64,000 bases of DNA from Bacillota bacterium. Lineage in GTDB: Bacteria; Bacillota_A; Clostridia; Lachnospirales; Lachnospiraceae. Position numbers and translations under genes: made by a program. The stretch spans positions 248,001 through 312,000 of the forward strand of contig JAEYMU010000057.1 in NCBI GenBank assembly GCA_023407175.1, written 5' to 3'. Position 1 is the first letter of the stretch; each line of letters starts with the position of its first letter. The notes below the pieces were generated by a model. That model had not been told where the DNA came from. It made no database searches and was given only the letters and a program-made list of their open reading frames with translations. Shown piece after piece: positions 35,242 through 43,657 of this stretch.

Positions 35242-35269
35242 GCATATCACAAGCCTGCTTGTGATATGC
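35242..35269. repeat. 12-pair hairpin abutting the pdxS ribosome binding site
   Basis: GCATATCACAAG and CTTGTGATATGC are perfect inverted copies around a four-base loop, ending one base before the GGAAGGGTG of pdxS. It lies within the presumed mRNA leader and lacks a U-run. It may stabilise the 5' end, modulate translation, or be the DNA site of a regulator such as PdxR. Confidence 0.7.
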
Positions 35270-35456
35270 ACCAATAAATAGTTTGAAAGTACCTTTAACT
35301 TTACCTCCAAAATAACCTCAATTCTGCGGCTAATTCTCTTTTTAAACTTATGATTGACGTCATCAAAGCTTTGAATTATTATAGTTCTAATCTGATATGA
35401 TTATAAGTATCAGAAACAGCAAACTTAATGGTATCAGTTAGGGAGGAAGCATTAAA

Positions 35457-36854
35457 ATGGATATGATAACACTACAGTTTCATACGGACAAAAAAGAGCC
35501 GATTTACCATCAGCTCTACGCTCATATCAAGGAGGAAATCAAGAGCGGACGAATTCCCTGCGAGACCAGACTCCCCTCCAAGCGCAAGCTGTCGGCCTAC
35601 TTAAATATCAGCCAGAACACAATTCAGTCTGCCTATGACCAGCTGATGGAGGAGGGTTATATCACCTCGGTTGAAAAAAAAGGCTTTTTCGTATGTAAAA
35701 TCGACTTTCTGAAGCAGCTAAGGGTAAAGACGGTCTTAACCCGGACAGACCGGCAGGGCGCCTTCAAAATCAAGTACGACTTTTCCTATCACGGGGTGGA
35801 TATGCCCTCCTTTCCCTTTGAAATCTGGCGAAGACTGACTAAGGAAGCCTTGAATGAATATGACACAGAGCTTCTTATGCCGGGTGACTCCCTCGGCTAT
35901 CTGCGGCTGCGGGAGGTTATCGGCGCATACCTTCACCAATCCCGGGGGGTAAATTGTGACAGCTCCCAGATCATCATAAGCTCCGGGGCCGAGATGCTTT
36001 TCCAGACTCTGATACAGCTCTTTGACAGGGACTGCATCTACGGCATAGAAAATCCAGGCTATGAGAAGCTGAATCAATTATTTATCGGAAACCGTGCCAA
36101 ATTCATGCCCCTACCCATTGACCGCAGCGGCATGCTGCCCTCCAAAGTCAGGAGCAGCAATGCCAATATACTTTGTATCACCCCGGCCCACCAGTTTCCG
36201 TCAGGCGGTATCATGCCAATCAGCCGCCGCATGGAGCTGTTAAATTGGGCAAATGAAGCAGAGAACCGCTATTTAATAGAGGATGATTATGACAGTGAAT
36301 TTAAATACAGCGGCAGGCCAATTCCCGCACTGCAGGGTCTCGACAGTAATGAAAAGGTTATTTATATGGGTTCCCTCTCCAAATCCATTTCTCCTACCCT
36401 GCGTGTCAGCTATATGGTCTTACCGGTTCATTTGATACAGCAGTTTCAGGAGCGGCTTTCCTATATCCTCTGCCCTGTGCCGATGCTGGAGCAAAAGGTT
36501 CTTTGCAGCTTTATTGAAAACGGATATTTTGAACGCCATTTAAATAAAATGAGAACAATTTATAAGAAGAAGCGGGATATCCTGGTGAAGGCAATTACAG
36601 AGCTGAATTGTGATATTGAAATTCTTGGTGCCGATGCCGGTCTTCATCTGCTGCTGCGGGTTATGAATGGCATGCCGGAGGAGGAGCTGATTCAAAAGGC
36701 CCTTACTCTGGGAGTAAGGACCTATGCGATATCCAAATATTATATTGATCTCTCCTATCAAAAGGAGCCTCCGACTCTTCTGCTAGGCTTTGCCGCGATG
36801 TCGGAGAAAAGTATTCCTGAGGCTGTTGCGTTATTGAAAAAGGCATGGTTCTGA
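35457..36854 (+). CDS. pdxR: MocR-type regulator of PLP synthesis
   Basis: A 465-residue fusion of an N-terminal GntR winged helix (PIYHQLYAHIKEEIKSGRI ... LPSKRKLSAYLNISQNTI) with an aminotransferase-like domain (about 110-465) that has the PLP lysine in MGSLSKSISPTLR. MocR/PdxR proteins bind PLP and regulate PLP synthesis genes. The divergent placement next to pdxST strongly supports the pdxR assignment. GGGAGG lies about ten bases before ATG 35457. Confidence 0.9.
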   Translation: MDMITLQFHTDKKEPIYHQLYAHIKEEIKSGRIPCETRLPSKRKLSAYLNISQNTIQSAYDQLMEEGYITSVEKKGFFVCKIDFLKQLRVKTVLTRTDRQGAFKIKYDFSYHGVDMPSFPFEIWRRLTKEALNEYDTELLMPGDSLGYLRLREVIGAYLHQSRGVNCDSSQIIISSGAEMLFQTLIQLFDRDCIYGIENPGYEKLNQLFIGNRAKFMPLPIDRSGMLPSKVRSSNANILCITPAHQFPSGGIMPISRRMELLNWANEAENRYLIEDDYDSEFKYSGRPIPALQGLDSNEKVIYMGSLSKSISPTLRVSYMVLPVHLIQQFQERLSYILCPVPMLEQKVLCSFIENGYFERHLNKMRTIYKKKRDILVKAITELNCDIEILGADAGLHLLLRVMNGMPEEELIQKALTLGVRTYAISKYYIDLSYQKEPPTLLLGFAAMSEKSIPEAVALLKKAWF

Positions 36855-36909
36855 TTTCGCTGCGTAACTGACAGATGCTGAATCAAGTCATATTTATGAA
36901 AGGGGCTGA

Positions 36910-38802
36910 CTATCCCGAAATCAACATCTGATCCGGCAGGAGCTTTGCCAGCTCAAATGCAATCCCTATCTTGAACATGTCACCGTCAATTTCGATCGTG
37001 AATTCGCCTCCGCAGTTTTTTGTAAAGCTTTCGGCAATTGATAAACCCAGACCGCTTCCTTCCTGAGTTCTTGACGGGTCTCCCCTGTAAAAACGCTGCA
37101 TAATCTCCTCAGGAGTAAAATTCATCTCATAGGCGGCGATATTTTTTATCGTTGTAACTGCCTGATTGTTCTTAAGCTCCAGCTCGATGTATACTCTGGT
37201 CCCCCGCATGGAGTATTTAACGGCATTGTCCAGGATATTCTGGAATACCCGGTAAAGCTTCTTGCCGTCCGTTTTGATATAAACAGGTGTATCCCAGAGC
37301 TTTACCTTAAGCTGCAGGCCGGAGTCTGCCAGCCTATCCTCAAACTCTGCCAGAGTCTGCTCAATCAGCCTTTTTAAGTCGATTGTATCAAATTCCAGGG
37401 CAATATCCCCGCTGGTGCTCTTTGCAAGCTCAAACAGGTCCACCACAATATTCTTCAAACGTTCTGATTTGGCCTGAAGAATTTTCACATAATCAACCGC
37501 CGTCTCCGATAGGTCCGCTTCCTTCGACAAAAGCTCGGCATAACTGATGATTGAGGTCAGCGGAGTTTTTAAATCATGGGATACATTTGTAATCAGGGCA
37601 ACCTTCATACGCTCGGATTTTAGCTTTTCCTCCATGTTGTCCGAAATTCCCTGTTCAATGCCGACATACAGGCGCTTATTTCCCCTGATATACCAGTCTG
37701 CCATGATAATTTCAAGTATAATAGGCAATATAACAAGGGGCAGCTTCATAATGGCTGTTATCAGTACCATCAACAAGTCGGCGGCAGTGATTACAAGAAA
37801 AATCACCTGCCTGCAGTATAGCTTCTCTGTCAAAGAGGCCTTTGGGAATAGCTTCTCATAGAATATATATTCATAAATTTTGCAGCCGGCTTTATACAGA
37901 CGGCTTCCCGTCGTATAAATCAAGCTGTGCTTAAGTAAAACACCTGCTCTCGCCTTTCTGATCAGGGATAGTAAAAGGAATATCACAATCGCGGTAAACA
38001 AGGCAAAGAAAGCCGCGAAGAACAAGGAGGATAAAAGAGGCTGCCCCCTGAAATCTGTTAAAAACCGAAAGCCATTATACGTGTGGCGAAGGCCAATCCT
38101 TGTATCATCATTAAAAACATCTGCAAAATATCGGAAAAACAGATAGATACAATAGACGAAGGCCGCCAGGCTAATATCGGAATACACCCGGTCGAATTTC
38201 GCCAGCCGGATTTGCTTATCTCCTTTCTTTCTTCCCGCGGTTATCACAAGAAAGCCGGTCAGCAGTAAGCCAAACAGGGCCAGCCCCACGCCTATGGCGG
38301 CTGCCTGCAGCAATACACTCCTGTTCTGATGCCACTGTTCCTGTTTATCAATAAAGTAGGTATCGGGATAGGCCAGATAAGCCAGAAGCCCATTATTATA
38401 ATAATCCACCGACGTAACCTTCTCCCCTGTTGCTTCCTCCTCCCATTGATTATTCTGGAGCAGATAGAGTTTCACACTGTTTTTTATATAGTAATCGATA
38501 TTGGAGCTTCCGGTATTGGTATATTCCCATCTCCCATTTGAAATATAATAAAGAAAATCCGGACTCGTAAGCTCCTTCCTGTTGTATCTAATTTTTTCAA
38601 TCTGCTGAATATCCTCCAGAAGCTTCGAATGATAAGTCTCACTATTGGTATAGTCCTTAATCCACAGGCATTCTGTATCGATTTCCATTCTTCCCGTCAA
38701 GGGTATTTGCAGCACAGCAGCAGTAATCGCACCTATCGCCAGAACAAATACCAATACCCTTACAGCAACATTCGTACTAAAGCTTTTCCATTTTGTACCC
38801 AA
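36910..38802 (-). CDS. Multi-spanning sensor histidine kinase
   Basis: A 630-residue kinase with an N-terminal membrane helix (14-33), an extracellular region to about 160, a further helix at about 165-190 and several more hydrophobic segments up to about residue 370. The catalytic core follows: H-box LITNVSHDLKTPLTSIISYA, N-box QNILDNAVKYS and G-box GSGLGLSIAES. There is no clear HAMP. Overlaps its response regulator gene by 26 bases. The DHp/ATPase core resembles VanS/PhoR-type kinases; the signal is unknown. Confidence 0.92.
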   Translation of the reverse strand: MGTKWKSFSTNVAVRVLVFVLAIGAITAAVLQIPLTGRMEIDTECLWIKDYTNSETYHSKLLEDIQQIEKIRYNRKELTSPDFLYYISNGRWEYTNTGSSNIDYYIKNSVKLYLLQNNQWEEEATGEKVTSVDYYNNGLLAYLAYPDTYFIDKQEQWHQNRSVLLQAAAIGVGLALFGLLLTGFLVITAGRKKGDKQIRLAKFDRVYSDISLAAFVYCIYLFFRYFADVFNDDTRIGLRHTYNGFRFLTDFRGQPLLSSLFFAAFFALFTAIVIFLLLSLIRKARAGVLLKHSLIYTTGSRLYKAGCKIYEYIFYEKLFPKASLTEKLYCRQVIFLVITAADLLMVLITAIMKLPLVILPIILEIIMADWYIRGNKRLYVGIEQGISDNMEEKLKSERMKVALITNVSHDLKTPLTSIISYAELLSKEADLSETAVDYVKILQAKSERLKNIVVDLFELAKSTSGDIALEFDTIDLKRLIEQTLAEFEDRLADSGLQLKVKLWDTPVYIKTDGKKLYRVFQNILDNAVKYSMRGTRVYIELELKNNQAVTTIKNIAAYEMNFTPEEIMQRFYRGDPSRTQEGSGLGLSIAESFTKNCGGEFTIEIDGDMFKIGIAFELAKLLPDQMLISG

Positions 38803-39478
38803 TTCCCCACACCACCTTTAGATAATTTGGTTCCTTCGGATTGATCTCAATCTTCTCGCGGATGCGTCTGATATGTACCATAACCGTATTTTCGACGGAA
38901 TATGCCGGCTCGTTCCAGACCCTTTCATAAATCTCCTCTGCGGAGAATACCTTTCCCGCATTGCGCATCAGAAGCTCCATGATCCTGTATTCTGTCGCTG
39001 TCAGCTTTACCCCTTCTCCGTCCCTGGTCAGCAGCTTTGCCTCTGTATCCAGGGATAAGCCTCCGATTGTGATCAAATTTGATTTATTCCGGCTCTTAAT
39101 ATCACCGAGAAGCAGATAACGGCGCAGCTGGCTCTTGACCCTGGCCAGAAGCTCCTGAGGGTTGAAGGGCTTTGTAATATAATCATCCGCGCCCATGGAT
39201 AAGCCCAGTATCTTGTCACTGTCCTCTGATTTTGCAGATAGCAGGATAATCGGAAGATTCTTTCTGTCCCGGATTTTCATCGTGGCAGACAGGCCATCCA
39301 GTCCGGGCATCATAATATCAAGTAAAATCAGGTGTATGGCCTGGCTTTGAAGTGCACTGATCGCCTCCAGTCCATCATAAGCTTTTACCACCTCATACCC
39401 TTCCAGAGTCAGCAGCTTCTCCAAGGCCCTTACAATTTCCCTATCATCATCCACCACCAGAATCCTTTCTTCACCCAT
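38777..39478 (-). CDS. OmpR-family response regulator
   Basis: A 233-residue regulator: receiver with VVDDDREI, phosphorylated Asp in LILLDIMMPGLDG and Lys in TKPFNPQ; winged helix with LTATEYRIMELL and VMVHIRRIREKIEINP. It resembles VanR-like regulators. It heads the two-gene unit with the kinase. AAGG lies about nine bases before ATG 39478. No van-type resistance genes are present nearby. Confidence 0.93.
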   Translation of the reverse strand: MGEERILVVDDDREIVRALEKLLTLEGYEVVKAYDGLEAISALQSQAIHLILLDIMMPGLDGLSATMKIRDRKNLPIILLSAKSEDSDKILGLSMGADDYITKPFNPQELLARVKSQLRRYLLLGDIKSRNKSNLITIGGLSLDTEAKLLTRDGEGVKLTATEYRIMELLMRNAGKVFSAEEIYERVWNEPAYSVENTVMVHIRRIREKIEINPKEPNYLKVVWGIGYKMEKL

Positions 39479-39561
39479 CCCATGTATCCTTTCCTTGGAA
39501 ACCTGCCTTTATAATAGTAGGCAAAGCTTTCAATTCCCCTGATATATTTCTTACAATTCTC

Positions 39562-40254
39562 TTACGATATTCCATAATTGAGCAGCTTTTTAACAGTCCG
39601 CCAATCCGGCAGATACTTGTCCATATAGGACTTAAAGACGGCGTTATGGCTCTTTTCCAGCAGATGCACTAATTCGTGGACTACAACATATTCCAGACAG
39701 CTTCTGGGCTTTCCTGCCAGCTGGAGATTAAAGCAAAGTCTTCTGCTTCTGATATTACAGGTGCCCCAGCGTGTCTTCATATTCCGAATACCAAATCCGC
39801 CGGACCTCACACCGATGATTTCCTCCCATTGCTGCAGCAGTCCCGGCAGCTCCTCCATAAGCAGCCTGCGGTACCAGTCATTTAACACCTTTTCCCGTTG
39901 CTTTGGGGTACTTCCCTCTTTCACAGTCAAAAGCAGCCGCTCCTGACTGACCTGGATGAAAGCTCTTCGCTCCGACTCCTGTACTGTTAATATGAGCTTT
40001 CTGCCCCAGACTGGTATTTCTTCTCCGGTCTCATAATTAACCGCCTTTCTTGCATTCTGTTGCCTAAGCCTGCTTTGCTGGCTTTCAATCCAGTTAAGCT
40101 TTGATAATACAAATTTACGGATGTCCGACTCACTCATCCTCTGTGGGGCCGAAATATGCACCCTTCCCTCCGGGGGTAATATTCTTAGATACATATTCTT
40201 AATCCGTTTTTTCTCAAGTTCTACGGTTAATCCGCCGATTATTATTTGCTGCAT
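39562..40254 (-). CDS. YgjP-type metal-dependent hydrolase
   Basis: A 230-residue protein of the DUF45/YgjP group with the zinc motif HELVHLLEKSHNAVF near the C-terminus and the typical MKTRWGTCNIRSRRLCFNLQLAGKP before it. These are SprT-like peptidases of uncertain substrate, often linked to restriction systems; none is here. GGAG lies before ATG 40254. Confidence 0.88.
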   Translation of the reverse strand: MQQIIIGGLTVELEKKRIKNMYLRILPPEGRVHISAPQRMSESDIRKFVLSKLNWIESQQSRLRQQNARKAVNYETGEEIPVWGRKLILTVQESERRAFIQVSQERLLLTVKEGSTPKQREKVLNDWYRRLLMEELPGLLQQWEEIIGVRSGGFGIRNMKTRWGTCNIRSRRLCFNLQLAGKPRSCLEYVVVHELVHLLEKSHNAVFKSYMDKYLPDWRTVKKLLNYGIS

Positions 40255-40292
40255 TATTTTCTCCTGCCGGGTATTCTATGTAAATTTAATTT

Positions 40293-40453
40293 ATTATATC
40301 ATATATTTACACAGATTAGAAACTCAAGGACTGCGTCCTTTCGTTCACGTTGCACTTATCCATGAAATTCAGGACATGGATTCAAGCAAGCTCGATCAAT
40401 GTCCTGAATTTCATGGACTAATCTGCTTTTCGTGTACATTATATCATATATTT
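40293..40453. repeat. MITE-like structured element with 16-base direct repeats
   Basis: ATTATATCATATATTT occurs exactly at 40293-40308 and 40438-40453. Just inside are inverted copies TACAC and CAGATTAG (40308-40319) matching CTAATCTG (40418-40425) and GTGTA (40432-40436). Between these lie two hairpins: AAGGAC/GTCCTT (40326-40340) and a perfect 19-pair stem (arms 40359-40377 and 40399-40417). No protein of note is encoded. This looks like a small non-autonomous insertion with a target duplication, or a folded RNA element. Confidence 0.65.
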
Positions 40454-40471
40454 CTCTCTGAGAATGTTTTG

Positions 40472-40518
40472 CTCCTTGATTATTCTTCCAATTATTTGGT
40501 AATAATCTCATCAAGGAG
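40472..40518 (+). promoter_or_regulatory. Hairpin sequestering the ribosome binding site
   Basis: CTCCTTGA (40472-40479) pairs with TCAAGGAG (40511-40518), which contains the ribosome binding site AAGGAGG of the next gene, and TTATT pairs with AATAA further in. The stem would hide the site and so control translation of the small membrane protein. Confidence 0.6.
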
Positions 40519-40526
40519 GTGAAGCG

Positions 40527-40886
40527 ATGCTTGCATTTATTAAAAATTATAAGCTTGAAATGATTAAGAAGAAATTTATCCTTCTCTATCTTTTGAATGT
40601 AACAGATATTCTTTTCACGGTTATGCTGCTTCAGACCGGATATTTTGCTGAGGTCAACATATTGATGATAAAAGCGGTACAAAGCCCGGCGGCAAGTATT
40701 ATTCTTAAGGTGGTGCTGCCCGCCCTTCTATTGTACTTTATCTATAAACGGATGAAGGATTCTGATGACCTTCAATTAAGAGCAGCCAATATAGCGGTAA
40801 ATATATCACTAAGCATCTATACTTTGGTAAATTTGTCGCATCTGGTATGGGTAGCGCTACTTCCGATTTTTATCATGAGAAATTGA
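40527..40886 (+). CDS. DUF5658-like small membrane protein
   Basis: A 119-residue protein with about four hydrophobic segments; the LLNVTDILFTVMLLQTGYFAEVNILM portion, a helix with TD followed by a G-x-x-E-x-N pattern, matches the DUF5658 family of unknown function. AAGGAGG is seven bases upstream of ATG 40527 and lies in a hairpin. A MITE-like element is just upstream. Confidence 0.72.
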   Translation: MLAFIKNYKLEMIKKKFILLYLLNVTDILFTVMLLQTGYFAEVNILMIKAVQSPAASIILKVVLPALLLYFIYKRMKDSDDLQLRAANIAVNISLSIYTLVNLSHLVWVALLPIFIMRN

Positions 40887-40946
40887 TAGTCGTCGGGGAG
40901 CCATCTGTCATCCAATCAGTAAAAGTCTGAATAGGAGTCCAGCCAA

Positions 40947-40985
40947 AAAATGCAGCATACCTGTGAAAGGGTACGGCTGCATTTT
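40947..40985. terminator. Bidirectional terminator
   Basis: AAAATGCAGC and GCTGCATTTT form a ten-pair stem with inner ATACC/GGGTA pairing, between convergent genes. Confidence 0.75.
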
Positions 40986-41010
40986 ATCGCACGCGTCCGG
41001 CATGGGCGCT

Positions 41011-41730
41011 CTATATAATTATGGACGGCAGTTCCATGATCATTTGATGCAAATCATTAAAATTTCCTTGCTGAAAGCCTGAGATATCCTCTCCCTCCGG
41101 GCAAATCAGACAATCTTTTAACAGGAAGGTGTCCATTCCCAGTCTTGCCGCACACATATCTTCCCTTACATCATTCCCAACCATGATGCATTCTTCAGGT
41201 TCCTTGCCGATACCTGCAAGCACCTCCTTATAATATTCCAGATTCGGCTTACTGTAGGTGCTGTTCTCATAGGTGGTTATCAAATCAAATTCCTCCGGAG
41301 CGAGTCCTGCCCACAACATCCGTGTCAGTGTCGCTATCCTGGGAAAAAGCGGATTAGTAGCCAGCACCACCCGATAGCCTTTTTTCTTAAGAAGCTTTAC
41401 GCAGGTATTTGCCAGGGGATGGGTAGCGGTTGCTATTTTTGCAAGGGCAAATTCATTGCGGTAGAAATCCTCAAACACTTCCTCAAGCTCCCTTGCCTTC
41501 TCACCAAGCTGCTCACAAAATACCAGCCAGAATCGCTCCTCATTCGTCATGGAGCCGTCATTTTTAATCATCATCTCCGTACCGGCCATCAGGGCCTTAA
41601 TCAAAGTCTGGGGCTCATATCCATGCTTTATGACCTTTCCTGATACCGCTTTCATATATGCTTCCAGAAATTTTTGCTGGCTGGGCATCGGCAACAGAGT
41701 TCCATCCAGATCAAATATAAATGTATTCAT
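41011..41730 (-). CDS. HAD-family hydrolase
   Basis: About 239 residues with motif I FIFDLDGTLLPM, motif II VVLATNPLF, a lysine in YSKPN and motif IV IMVGNDVREDM. The cap is helical (C1 type). GAGG lies before ATG 41730. It appears to be a single gene; the substrate is not predictable. Confidence 0.85.
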   Translation of the reverse strand: MNTFIFDLDGTLLPMPSQQKFLEAYMKAVSGKVIKHGYEPQTLIKALMAGTEMMIKNDGSMTNEERFWLVFCEQLGEKARELEEVFEDFYRNEFALAKIATATHPLANTCVKLLKKKGYRVVLATNPLFPRIATLTRMLWAGLAPEEFDLITTYENSTYSKPNLEYYKEVLAGIGKEPEECIMVGNDVREDMCAARLGMDTFLLKDCLICPEGEDISGFQQGNFNDLHQMIMELPSIII

Positions 41731-41910
41731 ACAATTCCTCATTTCTCAGACACGCTATGCTTTTTATCTCACATTCAACCTTTCTCATGTTACCAAAATC
41801 ATCGTCCGAAAGCAACTTATAAATTTCCAGATATAACAAAATACATTTTCTGTATCGGATGTCCCCTTGTGCCCCCAGTCATTCTTCGTATAAAATATAG
41901 TATAAATAGA

Positions 41911-42022
41911 TAATTGCGAAACTCACAATTTCGGAGCGGAAGTTAAGCGGAAGGAGCGTTGGAGCGGAGAAATTTGTATCTGTTGTTCGGAAAATTTAGT
42001 GGATTATATTATTTCGCAATTA
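41911..42022. repeat. 112-base MITE-like inverted-repeat element
   Basis: TAATTGCGAAA (41911-41921) and TTTCGCAATTA (42012-42022) are perfect inverted ends; the outer TA on each side could be a target duplication. The interior is unusual, with purine-rich GGAGCGG and related units (ggagcgga, gcggaagg, ggagcgtt, ggagcgga) between 41932 and 41970. It encodes nothing and lies between the HAD and PfkB genes, 35 bases before the latter's ATG. The remainder of this 326-base gap shows no other feature. Confidence 0.65.
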
Positions 42023-42056
42023 CCTAATATCGTATAACATAAAGGGGGTTATAAAA

Positions 42057-42962
42057 ATGAATGATGTATATTTACATGGAATGATTCTTATTACTAACAG
42101 CTTCTTATTAAAGGGGGCTTATCCAAAGCCGGATACCTATGGTGAAATCAAAAAAAGCTATGCCCTTCCGGGCGGGGAGACCGGTACGGCTGCAACTATT
42201 TTATCTAATTTTGGCTGCAGTGTCAGAATGGAAGGTACCTATATGGGGAAGCATACCTATCCTAAAATTATCGATTTTTACAAGGACAAATCCGTTGATA
42301 CCAGCGGCCTGTATCTTGACGAAACCTTTGACGGCCTGGAGGATTACGTTATCATCGATACAGATACCCGTACTCCCTTCGGAACCTTTGAAGATTTTTA
42401 TACCAATGGTCTGAAAAGATGGCAGGAGCCTCACAAGGATGCACTTCTTTCCTGTAAGGTTGCGGGTCTGGACCCCTGGTTTGAAAAAAGTACACTTGAA
42501 GTGGTCGCTGTTTGTGTAGATAACAAAATTCCGTATGTAGCCATTGACTGCCCCTATGACAGCGAGCTGCACCAGTACTGCACAGTCAATGTTTTATCCA
42601 ATGAATTTATCTCTATGAATTATCCCGGAGCCGACCGTAACGAGCTATTCCAAAAATATATTGAGTACACAGAAGGTCTGGTCATCTTCACCCTTGGAGC
42701 AAAGGATATCCTATATGGACGCAAGTGTCAGCCTGAGCTTCCAAAGCACTTTAAACCATATTCCGTCAAGGTTGTCAGCACCTTAGGCGCCGGAGACAGC
42801 TTTAAGGCCGGCTGTATTTATGCGGTGCTTCAGAATATGCAGGATGATGATATTGTGAGCTTTGCCGCCGCTACGGCTGCCTGTGCCTGCACCGTATTTC
42901 CCCTTCCTCTGAACCCGCCTTCCTTAGCCTCCGTTCAGGCACTTATTTCCGAAAGGCAATAA
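42057..42962 (+). CDS. PfkB-family carbohydrate kinase
   Basis: A 301-residue kinase of the ribokinase fold with LPGGETGTAATILSNFG (residues about 38-54) and the catalytic STLGAGDSFKAGC near residue 250. AAGGGGG precedes ATG 42057. It stands alone and overlaps the convergent DUF3267 gene by 20 bases. The substrate is unknown. Confidence 0.85.
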   Translation: MNDVYLHGMILITNSFLLKGAYPKPDTYGEIKKSYALPGGETGTAATILSNFGCSVRMEGTYMGKHTYPKIIDFYKDKSVDTSGLYLDETFDGLEDYVIIDTDTRTPFGTFEDFYTNGLKRWQEPHKDALLSCKVAGLDPWFEKSTLEVVAVCVDNKIPYVAIDCPYDSELHQYCTVNVLSNEFISMNYPGADRNELFQKYIEYTEGLVIFTLGAKDILYGRKCQPELPKHFKPYSVKVVSTLGAGDSFKAGCIYAVLQNMQDDDIVSFAAATAACACTVFPLPLNPPSLASVQALISERQ

Positions 42963-43560
42963 AGCCGCATTCTGTGGGGTGGTCAAGCATCAGACAATTT
43001 CTATACCTTAAGCTTATGCATATGATGGTTGTATCACCCCCGGCAGAAATAATATTTAAAACTCCGATCCATAGAAGCAGGGAATTTTGAAGCAGAATGC
43101 CGGCGGCACCGATTCCAAGGCCAAGAACAAGAAGGGGCATTATGGCACCAAGTATATATCTTCCGTAGGTCATGGGCTCCTTGCAGTGGCAGCAGGGGGT
43201 CAGGTACTCCCAGATTACAAAAAATCGAATGCTTCTCCACTTCTCCCTGCAGAAAAAATGCCAGGTAAGTCCATGAAGGAACTCATGAGCCGGAATTGAA
43301 ATGATTAATCCTCCCAGCAGCAGTAATATAAATGGCAGCGAAAAATTGAAGTCAATTTTTCGCCAGACAAGCAGATAAATCATAACTGCAATTACGGCAA
43401 AGGGGCCCGCTGTTACAAAGGCCATGACATTAGCCTTAACCACCGATATAATTCCTACATATTCCTGGTAGCCCTGACTGCGAAGTATTGCACTTTGCAT
43501 TTCCCTGTTATCAATTCTCATCTGCTTCCCGGCGTCCGTCTTCTTTCCTTTATCCCCCAT
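42943..43560 (-). CDS. DUF3267-type membrane zincin
   Basis: A 205-residue protein with about four hydrophobic segments and the zinc motif HEFLHG in IPAHEFLHGLTWHFF, characteristic of the DUF3267 putative intramembrane metalloprotease family. It converges with the PfkB gene, overlapping its 3' end by 20 bases. Function unknown. Confidence 0.82.
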   Translation of the reverse strand: MGDKGKKTDAGKQMRIDNREMQSAILRSQGYQEYVGIISVVKANVMAFVTAGPFAVIAVMIYLLVWRKIDFNFSLPFILLLLGGLIISIPAHEFLHGLTWHFFCREKWRSIRFFVIWEYLTPCCHCKEPMTYGRYILGAIMPLLVLGLGIGAAGILLQNSLLLWIGVLNIISAGGDTTIICISLRYRNCLMLDHPTECGFIAFRK

Positions 43561-43657
43561 CCTTATGTTCCCTTTCTCTGGTAATTACTAAAACAATATG
43601 GTGTTACAATAATCTGAATGATACCATAGTAACCCAACTTTAGGAGGAAAACAAGCT

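Noticed and set aside
40121..40522. Open reading frame within the YgjP 5' region and structured element
   Set aside because: It overlaps the YgjP gene in the opposite direction and the MITE-like element; no ribosome binding site.
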